DNA of 64,000 bases from the NCBI GenBank assembly GCA_021613375.1, contig CM038716.1, positions 13,930,274 through 13,994,273 on the forward strand, read 5' to 3'. A program made the translations under genes and the position numbers. Origin of the DNA: Megaleporinus macrocephalus. Taxonomy: Eukaryota; Chordata; Actinopteri; Characiformes; Anostomidae. Within the stretch, counting starts at the first letter, position 1; each line of letters starts with the position of its first letter. Positions 45,141 through 56,500 of the stretch are shown here, piece after piece. The notes under the pieces were generated by a model, which saw only the letters and a list, made by a program, of their open reading frames with translations, made no database searches and was not told where the DNA came from.

Positions 45141-46640
45141 TGCAGTGAAACACCCACATTCACACCCACAAACACTAGTAAACACACACTCACACACTGG
45201 GGGGCAGTGAAACACCCACATACACACAGAGAAACTAGTGAACACACACATATTAGGGGCAGTAAAACACACACACACACAGACTAGTGAACACACACTA
45301 GGGGGCAGTGAAACACACACACAAACTAGTGAACACACATTAGGGGGCAGTGAAATACCAACATACAAACACTAGTCATCACACACCCTAGGGGACAGTG
45401 AAACACACACATATACACAGAAAAACTAGTGAACACATATTAGGGAGCAATAAAACACACACAGACTAGTGAACACACACTAGGGGCAGTAAAACACACA
45501 CACAGACTAGTGAACACACATTAGGGGCAGTGAAACACACACAAACTAGTGAACACACACTAGGGGGCAGTGAAACACACACACAAACTAGTGAACACAC
45601 ATTAGGGGGCAGTGAAACACACACAAACTAGTGAACACACACTAGGGGGCAGTGAAACACCAACATACAAACAATAGTGATCACACACACTAGGTGGCAG
45701 TGAAACACACACACACACAGACTAGTGAACACACACTAGGGGGCAGTAAAACACACACGCACACACACAGATTAGTGAACACACAGTAGGGGGCAGTAAA
45801 ACACACACACACACAGACTAGTGAACACACACTAGGGGGCAGTGAAACACCAACATACACACTATTAAACACACACATACACTGGTGGACACACACACAT
45901 TAGGGGCAGTGAAACTTCCACATATACACACACAGACTAGTGATCACACACACTAGGTGGCAGTGAAAGACCCACATACACACACAGACACTAGTGAACA
46001 CACACATATTGAGTGCAGTGAAATACCCACCCACACACACACACACTAGTGAACACACACTAGGGGGCAGTGAAACACCAACAAACACACACACTACTGA
46101 ACACACACAAACAGACTAATGAACACACACTGGGGGGCAGAGAAATCCCCACATTTACACACACACACACAAACTCTAGTGATCACACACACTAGGGGGC
46201 AGCGAAACACCCACATGCACACACAGACACTAGTGAACACACACATTAGGGGGCAGTGAAACACCCCCCCCACACACACACACACACTAGGGGCAGTGAA
46301 ACACCAACATACACACATACACACACACACACTAGTAAACACACACAATAGGGTGCAGAGAAATTCCCACATTTACACACACAAACTCTAGTGAACACAC
46401 ACACATTAGGGAGCAGTGAAACACCCACCCACATACAAACATGCACACTAGGGAACACACACACTAGTGAGCAGTGAAACACCAACATACACACACACAC
46501 ATACACACACACTAGGGAGCATACAATAGGGACAGTGAAACATACACACACACTAGTGAACACACACACAAGAGGGCATTGGAACACCCAGATACACACA
46601 CTCACAGTAGTGAACACATACACTAGGGGGCAGTGAGCAC
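45141..46640 (+). repeat. CTAGGGGGCAGTG minisatellite, array 3
   Basis: Irregular units of about 45-75 bp: AGTGAACACACACTAGGGGGCAGTG, AAACACACACACAAACT and variants (TTAGGGGCAG, TAGGTGGCAG). Plus orientation, as in arrays 1 and 2. Minus-strand 60-125-codon frames rich in Cys/Val are repeat artefacts. Confidence 0.9.
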
Positions 46641-46700
46641 ATTTGCCCGGAGTGGTGGTGTGCAGCCTTGTTCACAGTAACCGGGGGAGCAGTTGGGGGT
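46641..46700 (+). mobile_element. Non-tandem flank of the CTAGGGGGCAGTG element
   Basis: CACATTTGCCCGGAGTGG, TGTGCAGCC, TTCACAGTAACC and GGGGAGCAGTTGGGG align with 7206-7290, including the order of words after the last array unit. Confidence 0.7.
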
Positions 46701-47679
46701 CTGATGTCTTGGATTGATGCTCTCAGCCACCAGTGAAGCTGTTCACACCAAAGCACAAGCATCACAGTCCAGTCTTCTTTCTGGTCTTGTTCACTGATCT
46801 TTCTGATGGGCCTCAATGTGGAGGTCACGTTAGTCAGTGCTGACCAGCTCAGCAGTCTTTACTGTCCTCATCATCTTCATCCACGATCGAGGTAGACCAG
46901 GTCTGCTGAGAGTTTATGTGGTAGAGGATAGTAGGAACTTGATTACTTGTATGATGCATGGGCACTCCTGTAGCTCCACTCATTTGAGTTGTCACCGAGT
47001 TCAGCTGAGATAATATCCAGCCTTGTAGAAACACGTGGCACAGTCTAAGCATCACGTTGACGTCGGCCTGATGTTTGTTGATTGTCTGATATGAAGGTCT
47101 TCGGTGTAGAAGCTGTTCTATCGCTGAGAGCCTGAAGTGTGTCTCACAGGTAAGAAGCCATTCCGTCCTGATTTCCATAAAGATGGAGCTGAACGTCTCC
47201 GAGGACTGACAGGGCTGAACAAGTATTCCATCTCAGGAGTGGAAGCGACAGGAACAGGCCTCCCACGTCCCATCACAGTCATATAAAAACCAACGGCTAG
47301 CTACATGAACTCATTACTTTCCCATCTAGAAGAAGGGTATTGTGGAGATAATGGATTACTCAGGTGAAGCTCTATAAGGCTAGTGTATGAATGTCCCACT
47401 GAAATGCTCCCCCTCCTAAAAAACATAGGCTTGATCCTCAAGGTTTTCAAGTTTCATTGCATCCTTTTCACTTCTAATGTCCACATATTATCGGTTTTAG
47501 GGTTTCCACCTATGGAATCTAAGCTTTTGGACCCAGAATCAGTGCTCACTAACGTGGCTGAGAAGCAGGCAGGTCAATCCCAGGCATACACTTTGGGTTG
47601 ATGGTAGATACCCAGACCCGTCTACCTGCCTCACAGTCCTGGAACAAGAGTGTGCATATCTTTACAACAACTTCAACAA

Positions 47680-47681
<2 letters not shown>
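46701..47681. other. Single-copy-looking region
   Basis: Mixed sequence. Frames of 109 codons (minus, 46849-47178) and 72 codons (plus, 47383-47601) show no domain. A perfect CAG-GTAAGA donor-like word at 47147-47155 lacks a good upstream exon. Confidence 0.4.

Positions 47682-47751
<70 letters not shown>
47682..47751. repeat. (TA)n microsatellite
   Basis: About 35 TA units. It is followed by two near-identical words (GTGTGAATGAGAGACCACTC / GTGAGTGAGAGACCACTC). Confidence 0.95.
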
Positions 47752-47754
<3 letters not shown>

Positions 47755-48355
47755 TGAATGAGAGACCACTCCCCATGTGAGTGAGAGACCACTCCCCATG
47801 GCCACGCCTCCCATGTGTCCATGGCTAAGCAAGCCAGTAGCAGGACACTGCACAGCCAGGGTTCAATGGCTATTCATAGTCCAGACAGAGTCCCTGGGAC
47901 GCGTAGGGTTTTGAAATACAGTGATCTCTCCAATGGGATGCCACAGCAGAGATGCTGAGTGGTTCATCCACCTCCCCTTCAGGGCGGGGCTCATTGCCAC
48001 AGCTGTGATGATTTGAAGGCTTCTTGTGCCCACCCATGGCCTGGAGGAAACCCCCCAGTGTGAATTCCTTCATGCTCCCTACTCAAACATGGGACGTGCT
48101 GGGCAAACCATTGCTCTTGGCTCAAAGGGCAAACTGCAACACTGCTCTGCAGGTCCTAACGTCCGCCTCCTTCACCGTCCTCCCACTACCTGTCCTGACC
48201 GCAACTTCTCGTTCTCGTCCTGTCTTTCATCACCTAAAATCTTCTTCTTCATCTTCTTCAGTAGAAGAGAACGCAGTGTTTCTCGACGTGCTCACGATTA
48301 AATTAAGAAGGTTTCAAAGTTGGTGATAGTCCAACTGAAGAATGCCGTGGTGAAA
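47752..48355. other. Single-copy-looking region
   Basis: No repeat or gene recognised. Two overlapping ~100-codon plus frames near 48024-48326 have no domain. Confidence 0.4.
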
Positions 48356-48850
48356 GTAGTCTCATCTCCTCCACTCTGTTCTTCACTACCATCTCCTCCA
48401 GTCTGTTCCTCACCTCCACCTCCTCCACTCTGTTCCTCACCTCCATCTCCTCCACTCTGTTCCTCACCTTCACCTCCTCCACCCTGTTTCTTACCTCCAC
48501 CTCCTCCACTCTGTTCCTCACCTCCATCTCCTCCACTCTGTTCCTCACCTCCACCTCTTCCACTCTGTTCCTCACCTCCATCTCCTCCACTCTGTTCCTC
48601 ACCTCCATCTCCTCCACTCTGTTCCTCACCTCCATCCCCTCCATTCTGTTCCTCACCTCCACCTCCTCCACCCTGTTCCTCACCTCCATCTCCTCCACTC
48701 TGTTACTCACCTCCACTTTGTTCCTCACCTCCACTCTGTTCCTCACCTCCATCTCCTCCAGTCTGTTCCTTACCTCCACCTCCTCCACTCTGTTCCTCAC
48801 CTCCATCTCCTCCATTCTGTTCTTCACCTCCATCTCAGCACCTCCATCTC
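48356..48850 (+). repeat. 27-bp pyrimidine-strand minisatellite, array A (~18 copies)
   Basis: Unit TCTCCTCCACTCTGTTCCTC + ACCTCCA. The plus strand is mostly pyrimidine, the minus strand G/A-rich. 27 bp is nine codons, so ~185-codon frames stay open on both strands. They are artefacts. Confidence 0.95.
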
Positions 48851-49655
48851 GGCACAATCATCCAATCTGCTCCGTAAGGACTCCTGGTGATGCTCATGTA
48901 GTTGGAGGCATTTCTCTGTCAGGTTGTTTTGAATCGGACTTCCGTCTGACGTGTAATTGTAAATTGCGGCGCCTGAAAGCAGAAGAAAAGCATTTTCCCA
49001 CTTATTCCACAAAAGCTCAGAGCGGTTGCTTGATGGACTGAAAAGAAGATTGAAAGAATGGAAGAAAGCTCCAGATGTTTTTGTTCTCTCAGTATTGAAA
49101 TCGTAGTTGCCGCAACAACAGCAGTGATTGTGTAAACTCGTATCTGGGCAGTGTTTGGGGAACAACTTGCACAAACACTAAAAAGGAGAAAAACATTGTG
49201 ACGCTGTCATGCCTACAGCCGTGGACTCCTTAAGTTCAGTTTCACCTGCTGGTTCTCTGGAGTCTCTAGATGAACTCGGGAACTAGTAGGAGATCACATG
49301 ACTCAGAGTTTTCCAATTGACTTCCATTTCCTCGTTCCTCGTCTCACATTTTCCCACTTATTCCACAAAAGCTCAGAGCGGTTGCCTGATGGACTGAGTT
49401 GCGGGCTGAAAGAATGGAAGAAAGCTCCAGATGTTTTTGTTCTCCCAGTAACAGGACTGGGCGTGCCCAAACATTTGCATTGTCATGTATGATTGAGCTT
49501 CTTAGTAGAGTGTTTGGGATCATCGTCTTAGGGTTAGTCCAGTGAGGACATGATTGCATGATGTATTAGCAAGTGTTTGACCTCATCCGCAACCACAAGA
49601 ACTAATTTTCCACATAGGGGGCGCTATCAGCAACTCTTGAAATACCTATAGATAG
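48851..49655. repeat. Spacer with a ~105-bp duplicated segment
   Basis: 48985-49095 and 49345-49450 are almost identical (ATTTTCCCACTTATTCCACA, AAGCTCAGAGCGGTTGC, AGAATGGAAGAAAGCTCCAG, ATGTTTTTGTTCTC), about 356 bp apart, between the two 27-bp arrays. The rest is single-copy-looking. Confidence 0.8.
49610..49630 (+). promoter_or_regulatory. CTCF-like core
   Basis: Contains ATAGGGGGCGCTATC, a perfect AGGGGGCGCTA core with a shifted upstream CCA. Confidence 0.3.
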
Positions 49656-50668
49656 TTCTTCACCTCCATCTCCTCCACTCTGTTCTTCACCTCCATGTCC
49701 TCCACTCTGTTCTTCACCTTCATCTCCTTCACTCTGTTCTTCACCTCCATGTCCTCCACTCTGTTCCTCACCTCCATCTCATCCACTCTGTTCTACACCT
49801 TTATCTTCTCCACTCTTACTCACCTCCATCTCCTCCACTCTGTTCCTCACCTCCATCTCCTTCATTCTGTTCTTCACCTCCATCTCCTTCATTCTGTTCT
49901 TCACCTCCATCTCCTCCACTTTGTTCTTCACCTTCATCTCCTCCACTCTGTTCCTCACCTCCATCTCGTCCACTCTGTTCTTCACCTTCATTTTCTCCAC
50001 TCTTCCTCATCTCCATCTCCTCCACTCTGTTCCTCATCTCCATCTCCTCTACTCTTAACCTCCATCTCCTTCCTCTCTGTTCCTCACCTCCATCTCCTCC
50101 ACTCTGTTCTTCACCATCTCTTCCACTCTGTTCCTCACCTCCATCTCCTCCGCTCTGTTCTTCACCTCCATGCCCTCCACTCTGTTCTTCACTTCCATCT
50201 CCTCCACTCTGTTCTTCACCTCCATCTCCTTCACTCTGTCCCTCACCTCCTTCATTCTGTTCATCATCTCCATCTCCTCTACTCTTTACCTCCATCTCCT
50301 TCCTCTCTGTTCCTCATCTCCATCTCCTCCACTCTGTTCTTCACCTCCATCTCCTCTACTTTGTTCTTCACTTCCATCTCCTCCACTTTGCTCTTCACCT
50401 CCATCTTCTCCACTCTGTCCCTCACCTCCATCTCCTCCACTTTGCTCTTCACCTCCATCTCCTTCACTCTGTCCCTCATCTCCTTCATTCTGTTCCTCTT
50501 CTCTATCTCCTCTACTCTTAACCTCCATCTCCTTCCTCTCTGTTCCTCACCTCAATCTTCTCCACTCTGTTCTTCACCATCTCCTCCACTCTGTTCCTCA
50601 CCTCCATCTCCTCCGCTCTGTTCTTCACCTCCATCTCCCCCACTCTGTTCCTCACCTCCATCTCCTAC
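49656..50668 (+). repeat. 27-bp pyrimidine-strand minisatellite, array B (~37 copies)
   Basis: Same unit and orientation as array A. Repeated blocks near 50030-50080, 50265-50320 and 50505-50550 (ATCTCCTCTACTCTTaACC, TCCTTCCTCTCTGTTCCTC) show a ~238-bp higher-order period. Frames of up to 326 codons are artefacts. Confidence 0.95.
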
Positions 50669-51242
50669 AGGGTGAGGTTACAGGGGTCTAATTTAGAGAA
50701 ATCCACAAACTGTTACTCCACATGTCTCCATCTGTCCATTGGTATCTCATTTCATGAGCACAATGGGGATTGGAGGGTTCGCATCTGCCTGTGTCATCTG
50801 CATAAATACTCACAGTCGACAGGCAATCAATCAATCAAGGCTATTAGACCATTGGCATTTGGGCCTGCGGGGCGGTGGGACTCATGGTGGTGGTATTTCT
50901 TGGGGCTATGTGAATATGTTAGTAAACTGATGTTGGCCTAAACCGGTGGGCTTCAGAAATGAGATGAAGTGAGATGTTGCGCTGGCATGTCTCAGCTTTG
51001 TGTCAATATCGCGAGGAGCCCAGGGAAACTGCTTGGCACTTGGAGTCGGAGAACGAGAGCTGGATTGGAACGTGAGACCATGTCGGGACCGAAAGCCCCT
51101 GTCCCCGTGCCAGGGTAAATGCCAGGCACAAACAGAGCCTGGAGCTGGAGCAAATCATCAGCTTGGCTCCGGCTGTGCCCCAGCTTTTGGAGCAGCAGTG
51201 GAGGAGCTGTGGGCTCAACAATGGGGCGACACTTGTCACGAC
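50669..51242. other. Single-copy-looking region
   Basis: Complex sequence, GC-richer at 50980-51240. No supported gene. Confidence 0.4.
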
Positions 51243-52430
51243 TCGGTTCTTCTCTTCAGGAGTCAATTGAACTTTTCCAATGAAGTTCTTTCTTAGCGCT
51301 ACGTCTCCTGGGTTCCTTTCTTGGGTGTTCGAGAGGAACTTAAGTAAACTTGAAGACATGTCCTGCTTAATTGTGTAGTTACACATGAACAACAATGTAA
51401 CTACTAGTGAGGTAGCCACTGTTATAGATGGCTTGCAGTAACACAGCTTATGTAATTACTTAATTAAGTATCAATTCTCATGTAATTACATACGTGTGTC
51501 TTGATAATTGTGACAACATATTTACTCTAATTTAACTACACACTGGTAATAACAGTGTAACTACATTAGGCTGTAACTGTAATTAGACTGGAACTATGGT
51601 TGTCTATCATTGTGTTGGGAGTGATATCATGCAAAACATTATATAATAACATATAAAATAAAATTTTAGTCTAACTACATAAGCTGTACTGCTGTAATCC
51701 ATCTGCAACATCGCCTACATCGCTAGTATTTGCTTTGTTGTTACATGTGTTGTTCATGTATAACTACACAGTTATTACAGACACTTAATATAAAGTGGGA
51801 CCCAAAGCTTTGATTGGTAAGACCTCAGATGTGGTCAATCAGCCGAGACATGCCCATGACTTCCTTCTTTGGTTTAGCGTGAGGCTAGAATTGCTCAGAA
51901 ACACTGAAAGTCAATAGTCACCTAAAAGGTTGCATCCAGGTCTTCATCACAGTGGCTTAGATTTGTTGATATAGTTCAGGACGTACCTTGACTTACTCTA
52001 AACAAAGGAGGAGCTTCTTGGAGCTTCTTGGTTCTTCTCTTCAGGAGTCAATTGAACTTTTCCAATGAGGTTCTTTCTTAGTGCTGCGTCTCCTGGTTTC
52101 TTTTCTTAGGCGTTCGAGAGGAACTTAAGTAAACTTGAAGACATACTCAGTACTGCTTTATATTAACTGTTTCAATACCTGTGTAGTTACACATGAACAA
52201 CAATGTAACTACTAGTGAGGTAGTCACTGTTACAGATGGATTGCAGTAATACAGCTTATGTAATTACTTAATTATCAATTATTTGCCTCATGTAAATACA
52301 TACGGGTGTCTTGATAATTGCAACATTTAATTAGACATTGGTAATAACAGATTGCATCCAGGTCTTCATCACGGTGGCTCAGACTTGTTGATATAGTTCA
52401 GGACGTAGCTTGAATTACTCTAAACAAAAC
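51243..52430. repeat. Tandem duplication of a dispersed element (~780-bp offset)
   Basis: 51243-51510 recurs at 52028-52325: GGAGTCAATTGAACTTTTCC, GTTCGAGAGGAACTTAAGTA, AGTTACACATGAACAACAAT, TTATGTAATTACTTAATTA. The 51930-52005 part (GCATCCAGGTCTTCATCAC, TTGATATAGTTCAGGACGTA) recurs at 52352-52428. The inner AT-rich part has many GTAACTAC/TAATTAC words. Class unassigned. Confidence 0.8.
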
Positions 52431-52949
52431 TTTAGAAGTTTGTTTTTTATTATTTGCACAAAAACTGGGTCATGAATACAGAACAGTGTGGGGGAAAGGG
52501 GCTGTTGCAGAATAGATTAATGCACAAACATATGACAGAACAGAACAATGGACAGGTTGTCCATTATATTAATAGTTGGTAGTGAGCAAAAAGAAGAGAA
52601 AATAAATAAATAAATAATTAGATAAACAAGTAACAAATGGAGGGGTAAGCTCTGGACGAATTGCAAGAATGGAGAACAGATATTGTTGTAATAATTAATA
52701 TTATCTTTTATGGTAAATGTCAATTTTACCATAATATTTACCTTAATATTCAGTTAACAGATTGTACGAGTGCTTTATTGATAATTTTGTTCGGTCTTAA
52801 GTAAGATGATTTTTTTAGCCACTGTTGTAGAGATGAGGACGAAGGTTTGTGGATGTTTTGGAGTTGATAGAGAGGGTCGGTCGCCAAGCAGAGCTATGGT
52901 GGGAGAAGGTGGGATGCTGAGAAAGCTTTAGAAGTTGAGTGTGTTGCAG
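52431..52949. other. AT-rich spacer
   Basis: No gene or recognised repeat apart from an AAAT run near 52600. Confidence 0.35.
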
Positions 52950-53385
52950 TTTATGTACCAGCATTGAGATAGGATGGGACTGTTCCAGCTCATGCCCACT
53001 TTTCATAACGACTCAGTCCGAGACTGCCTCAGTCCGAGACTGCCTCACTCCGAGACTGCCTCTACCTGTGCAGCTTCTAATAGCTTTTATAATTCAGACT
53101 TCAAACAGAGTTTCGAGTTCTATTTTGAATTAAGCTTAATAAACTATAAATACTGGTCGACCAGAGGAGGACGGGTCGTCCCTTGTGAGTCTTGGATCCT
53201 CCTGAGGTTTCTTCCTCCAGTCTGAGGGAGTTTATTCTTTCCACCGTCACCTCTGCCTTGCTCACTGGGGGATACATGTTGTAACTGCATGTTTTAAAAC
53301 TTCTGTAAAGCTGATTTGTGACACCGTTGTTGTAAATAATGATTCAGAAATAAGCTTGAACTGAATTGAACTGAACTGACTTTAA
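52950..53385 (+). mobile_element. LINE-3'-end-like dispersed repeat, copy 2
   Basis: Second copy of the 21645-22015 family, more complete at its end: CTTCTGTAAAGCTGATTTG, ACACCGTTGTTGTAAATAAT, then a TTGAACTGAATTGAACTGAA tail. The tandem tail and CTGTAAAGCTG words fit a fish LINE 3' terminus. It has three short GACTGCCTCAGTCCGA tandem units near its start. Confidence 0.65.
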
Positions 53386-53854
53386 TTCATGGTTTAGCTG
53401 ATTACTGTAGGCATCAATGCTGTGGTACCAATTTTTCTCCAGGAGAGTCCCTGGAGACCCATTGCCTGCATGCTAGATTACAATCAGGAGATCTGTTGTT
53501 TCTTTATATAAACATATATCTTCAGTTTTACAATTTAAAAATACAGATATTCATCAGAGATACGGAAATCTGCATCATCTATGTCGAAACCCAACTCAAC
53601 AAAACACAGTGACTGTTGGCAATGTTTAGCTACATGGTAAAGTTTTGTTTATATTTAGATCTCACACTCATATGGTGACTTAAACCACATCAACAAGTCT
53701 GTGCCATCTTAATGAAGACCTGGATGAGTGGGTTGAGGGACGGTTTGGGGATATAGGTATAAAAAAAGAATTGGGTGACTATTGACTTGTAGTGTTTGTT
53801 ATCAACGTAGCTGGTTATCATCAAGTGCTGGCTGACTCACTAATGCCTCGTTGA
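53386..53854. other. Spacer with small repeat traces
   Basis: 53440-53490 (CCAGGAGAGTCCCTGGAGAC, TGCCTGCATGCTAGATTA) resembles a common fish hAT-like fragment. AATGAAGACCTGGATG near 53711 is an inverse of words in the 51243-52430 element. Confidence 0.35.
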
Positions 53855-54525
53855 AGAGAGTTGTTGATGAGAGAGGTCAGCAGAGGTTGCCCACACTCAT
53901 TTGAAAGGCTCTGTGTCAATTATGTTGAGCAGAAAAGCATTTCTGGATAAACATCCAGCTATGTAGTACCACAGCTGAAGACCACATAAGGTTTCGCTTT
54001 TGTTAGCCGAGAACAGAAAGCTCAGACCCGAGTGGGCACCAAACCTGGACAGTCCAATACTTATCCTAGTCTCGATTTCTGGCAGACAGTAGGGTCAGAA
54101 TTTGGTGGCAACTTTGTGAATCCATAGACCCAGCCTGTCCAGGCTGGTGGAGGTGGTGTAGTGATGTAGGGTGAAAGCCTATTTAGGTACTGTTGCTGAC
54201 CACAATTTACCAACTTCTACCTTCTACGTCCCTCATGATGGTACATCACTCCACAAAACAACTGGTTTTACGAACATGACAATGATTTCAAAGTTATTTA
54301 GTGGCCTTTCCCAATCTCAGGTTCTTAATCCAATAGAACATCTTTGGGATTTGGTCGAAGAGGAGATTCAAGGCATCCGGTGCTCCAGCAAAATCTGCAA
54401 CCGTGTCAAAATGGACAAGAATCTCAAAGGAATCTCAAAGGAACGTTTCAAACATCTTGAGGAATCCATGCCATAATGAATTTGAGCCTGTTTTGAGAGC
54501 AAAGCCAGCAATAAGTGAGGGTATA
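53855..54525 (+). pseudogene. Decayed Tc1-like transposase fragment
   Basis: Plus-strand words follow a second Tc1-like family in order: AGAGAGGTCAGCAGAG, GAGCAGAAAAGCATTTCTGG, AGCCGAGAACAGAAAGCTCA, AGTCTCGATTTCTGGCAGAC, GTAGGGTCAGAATTTGG, GAACATGACAATGA, then 'LNPIEHLWDLVEEEI' and a tail ending 'FKHLEESMP'. The E of IEHLW is the expected third catalytic residue. The first catalytic position (before RFL) and the middle part are mutated or frame-shifted and carry stops. No terminal repeats found. Confidence 0.85.
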
Positions 54526-54619
54526 TGTATCTACATGCTGTTGACAGTAATGACCACTGACCAAATCACCACCCCTACAGAATGCCAGTTGTTGTATTCA
54601 GACATCAGGGTATGGCCTA

Positions 54620-55405
54620 CATTCACATTTACGACATCTAGCAGATGCTCTTATCCAGAGCGACTTACAGAAGTGCTTGGTGTTCGGTTAAAGTATGAGT
54701 ATCTCTATCTAGTACAAACAGGTTTAAGTCTAAACTACTTTTATACTCAAACACTGCTATAAACAAGGTCCAGTGCTGATACCTAGAAAGAAGATAATAA
54801 ATATAAGATTAGACACAGAGCAACACCTAGCAAGACTGGAACACCTACAGAGAAGAGAACAAATACACTGCATACAGTATCAGTGCAGTACTTATCCAGA
54901 GTTCCTAGAAGATCAAGTGCAATTATGGTTTCTACCAATGCTTCAGTAGATTAGTTCTTATAAGTGGTTCACAAAGAGATGGTGGTCTTCAGTCTGCGCT
55001 TGAAGACCGTGAGAGAGTTCGCTGTTTGGACAGCCAGTGGAAGTTCGTTCCACCATCTGGTCTCCAGGACAGAGAAGCGTCTTGTCCCGTGTCTTCCATG
55101 AATCTTGAGTGATGGCGGGTCAAGCCGAGCCGTACTTGAAGCGCAAAGTTGCAGGAGCGAGTTGCAGTAGTCAGGCCTTGAAATGGTAAGAGACTGGACG
55201 AGCACCTGGGAGGCCTCCTGAGAGAGGAAGGGTCGGATGCGTCTGATGTTGTGGAGAATGTATCTGCTTGACCGAGTCAGGTTCGTAATGTGGGCTGAGA
55301 ACAATAACTGGTCATCCAGAGTCACCCCAAGGTTTCTAGCATCTTTAGACGCAACAATTGAAGAGTTCTCGAATGAGATCCTGCTGAGGACCTGTAGTTC
55401 CATGG
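54620..55405 (-). pseudogene. L2-type LINE 3' fragment with internal deletion
   Basis: The minus frame 54969-55403 (144 codons) matches the C-terminal part of a fish LINE polymerase: ARNLGVTLDDQLLFSAHI, YILHNIRRIRPFLS, LVQSLTISRPDYCNSLL, then a jump to ASSTARLDPPSL and FSVLETRWWNELPL. About 90 residues usually present between those blocks are missing. The 3' UTR continues to 54620 and ends (minus) TAAGTCGCTCTGGATAAGAG + CATCTGCTAGATG, the conserved 3' tail of this LINE type. 5'-truncated, so not functional. Confidence 0.9.
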
Positions 55406-56289
55406 TCCTGCACTTGTTCTTGGGACCGAGTCATCTTTTAAAATTTCAGCACAAACATGCCTCGTGATCTGCTCTCGGCCATCGCCGAGTTTCTCATCCC
55501 TCTTTAAAACCCCCTATAATCTCTCTGCAGGGCTCCTTTGTACCGCAGTTCCAGACAAATTGCATAAATCCAATGACCAGAGGGCAGAAGGGCCAGCTGC
55601 TATTCTAAACGCCTGATACATATTTATTAGGCCATTTGAATAATGCGCTGTTTGGGATTTGGAAATGTCTCGCTGAAGGAGCTGTGAAGGTTTGGAGATG
55701 ATGCCGGGTTGATTGTCGGAGTTCTAATCACTCCATCAGAGACACCTCATTTACAAACTCGGCTGACGTGGCCTTGAAAGAAAAGATTCCAATAAAAACA
55801 GCAGATTCCTCAAGAAATATGTTCCTCGTCAAGCTTTTGAGGGCATGTAGCTTTGTAGAAAGTATTAATGACGACAGTTGACACGTTCAGGAACACGTTA
55901 GATCAGACATGTCAAACCGGGCTGTAAGACGGTTAGAGGTTTCCGAATTCCGTTCACAAAAGTTTTGGTATTTGAAGAATCGAAACTGGCTCAGATCCTA
56001 AACTTTTGACTGGCGGTGTGTTAGACGTCCTTGGTTAAACTTCAGTCAGTTCACATCAGGACACGTCTGATGTTGCTCTGTGTCGTGAATGATCGTTAAG
56101 GTTATGAATATGGATGCGGGAAAGTGTGCTTAAGCTTCTTCTCATTAGCTTTCAGAGGAGTGTCTTCTCTGCCAGAAACTTTCTTCATAGTTTGCTATTT
56201 TATCTTTCTTTGTTTGCTCTTTAATTTGTAAACGAAGCTTGGATTTCAGCTTTTCTCAAGTTATTTCTTCAACCTGCTGCCTTCCAGTT
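55406..56289. other. Single-copy-looking region with one transposon-end fragment
   Basis: 55985-56012 (AACTTTTGACTGGCGGTGTG) is the inverse of an ACCAGTCAAAAGTT-type end, the probable source type of the 26-bp array at 8765-10852. 55440-55800 is complex and possibly unique. No gene seen. Confidence 0.4.
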
Positions 56290-56500
56290 AATTCAAGATT
56301 TAAGATTTAAGAGTTTTATTGTCATATGCAAAGCAGAAACAGACAGTTACACTGTACAATGAAATTCTTACTTTGTTGCTCCTCCATTCACCAGTAGATA
56401 AAGATAACAAAAAATAAATAATAAAAAAATAAATATATATATACAAAATATATATATATATATATATATACAAAATATATAAAGTATAATAATATAAGTT
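56290..56500. mobile_element. Dispersed repeat of the 'TTATTGTCATATGCAAA' type
   Basis: AAGATTTAAGATTTAAGAG tandem start, TTTTATTGTCATATGCAAA, GTACAATGAAATTCTTACTT, CTCCATTCACCAGTAGATAA. An inverted partial copy is at 38455-38510 and a relative at 16826-17110. Probably a LINE 3' end on the minus strand. It ends in an ATATAT-rich stretch. Confidence 0.5.

Noticed and set aside
45083..46623. Cys/Val-rich frames of up to 125 codons
   Set aside because: Same artefact from the third CTAGGGGGCAGTG array.
46849..47178. 109-codon minus frame and a CAG-GTAAGA donor-like word at 47147
   Set aside because: The peptide is unrecognised, and the donor lies on the opposite strand to the frame with no credible upstream exon.
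48303..50691. Frames of 107-326 codons rich in Ser/Pro/Leu (plus) or Glu/Val/Arg (minus)
   Set aside because: Products of the 27-bp minisatellite, with overlapping frames on both strands carrying the same 9-residue period.
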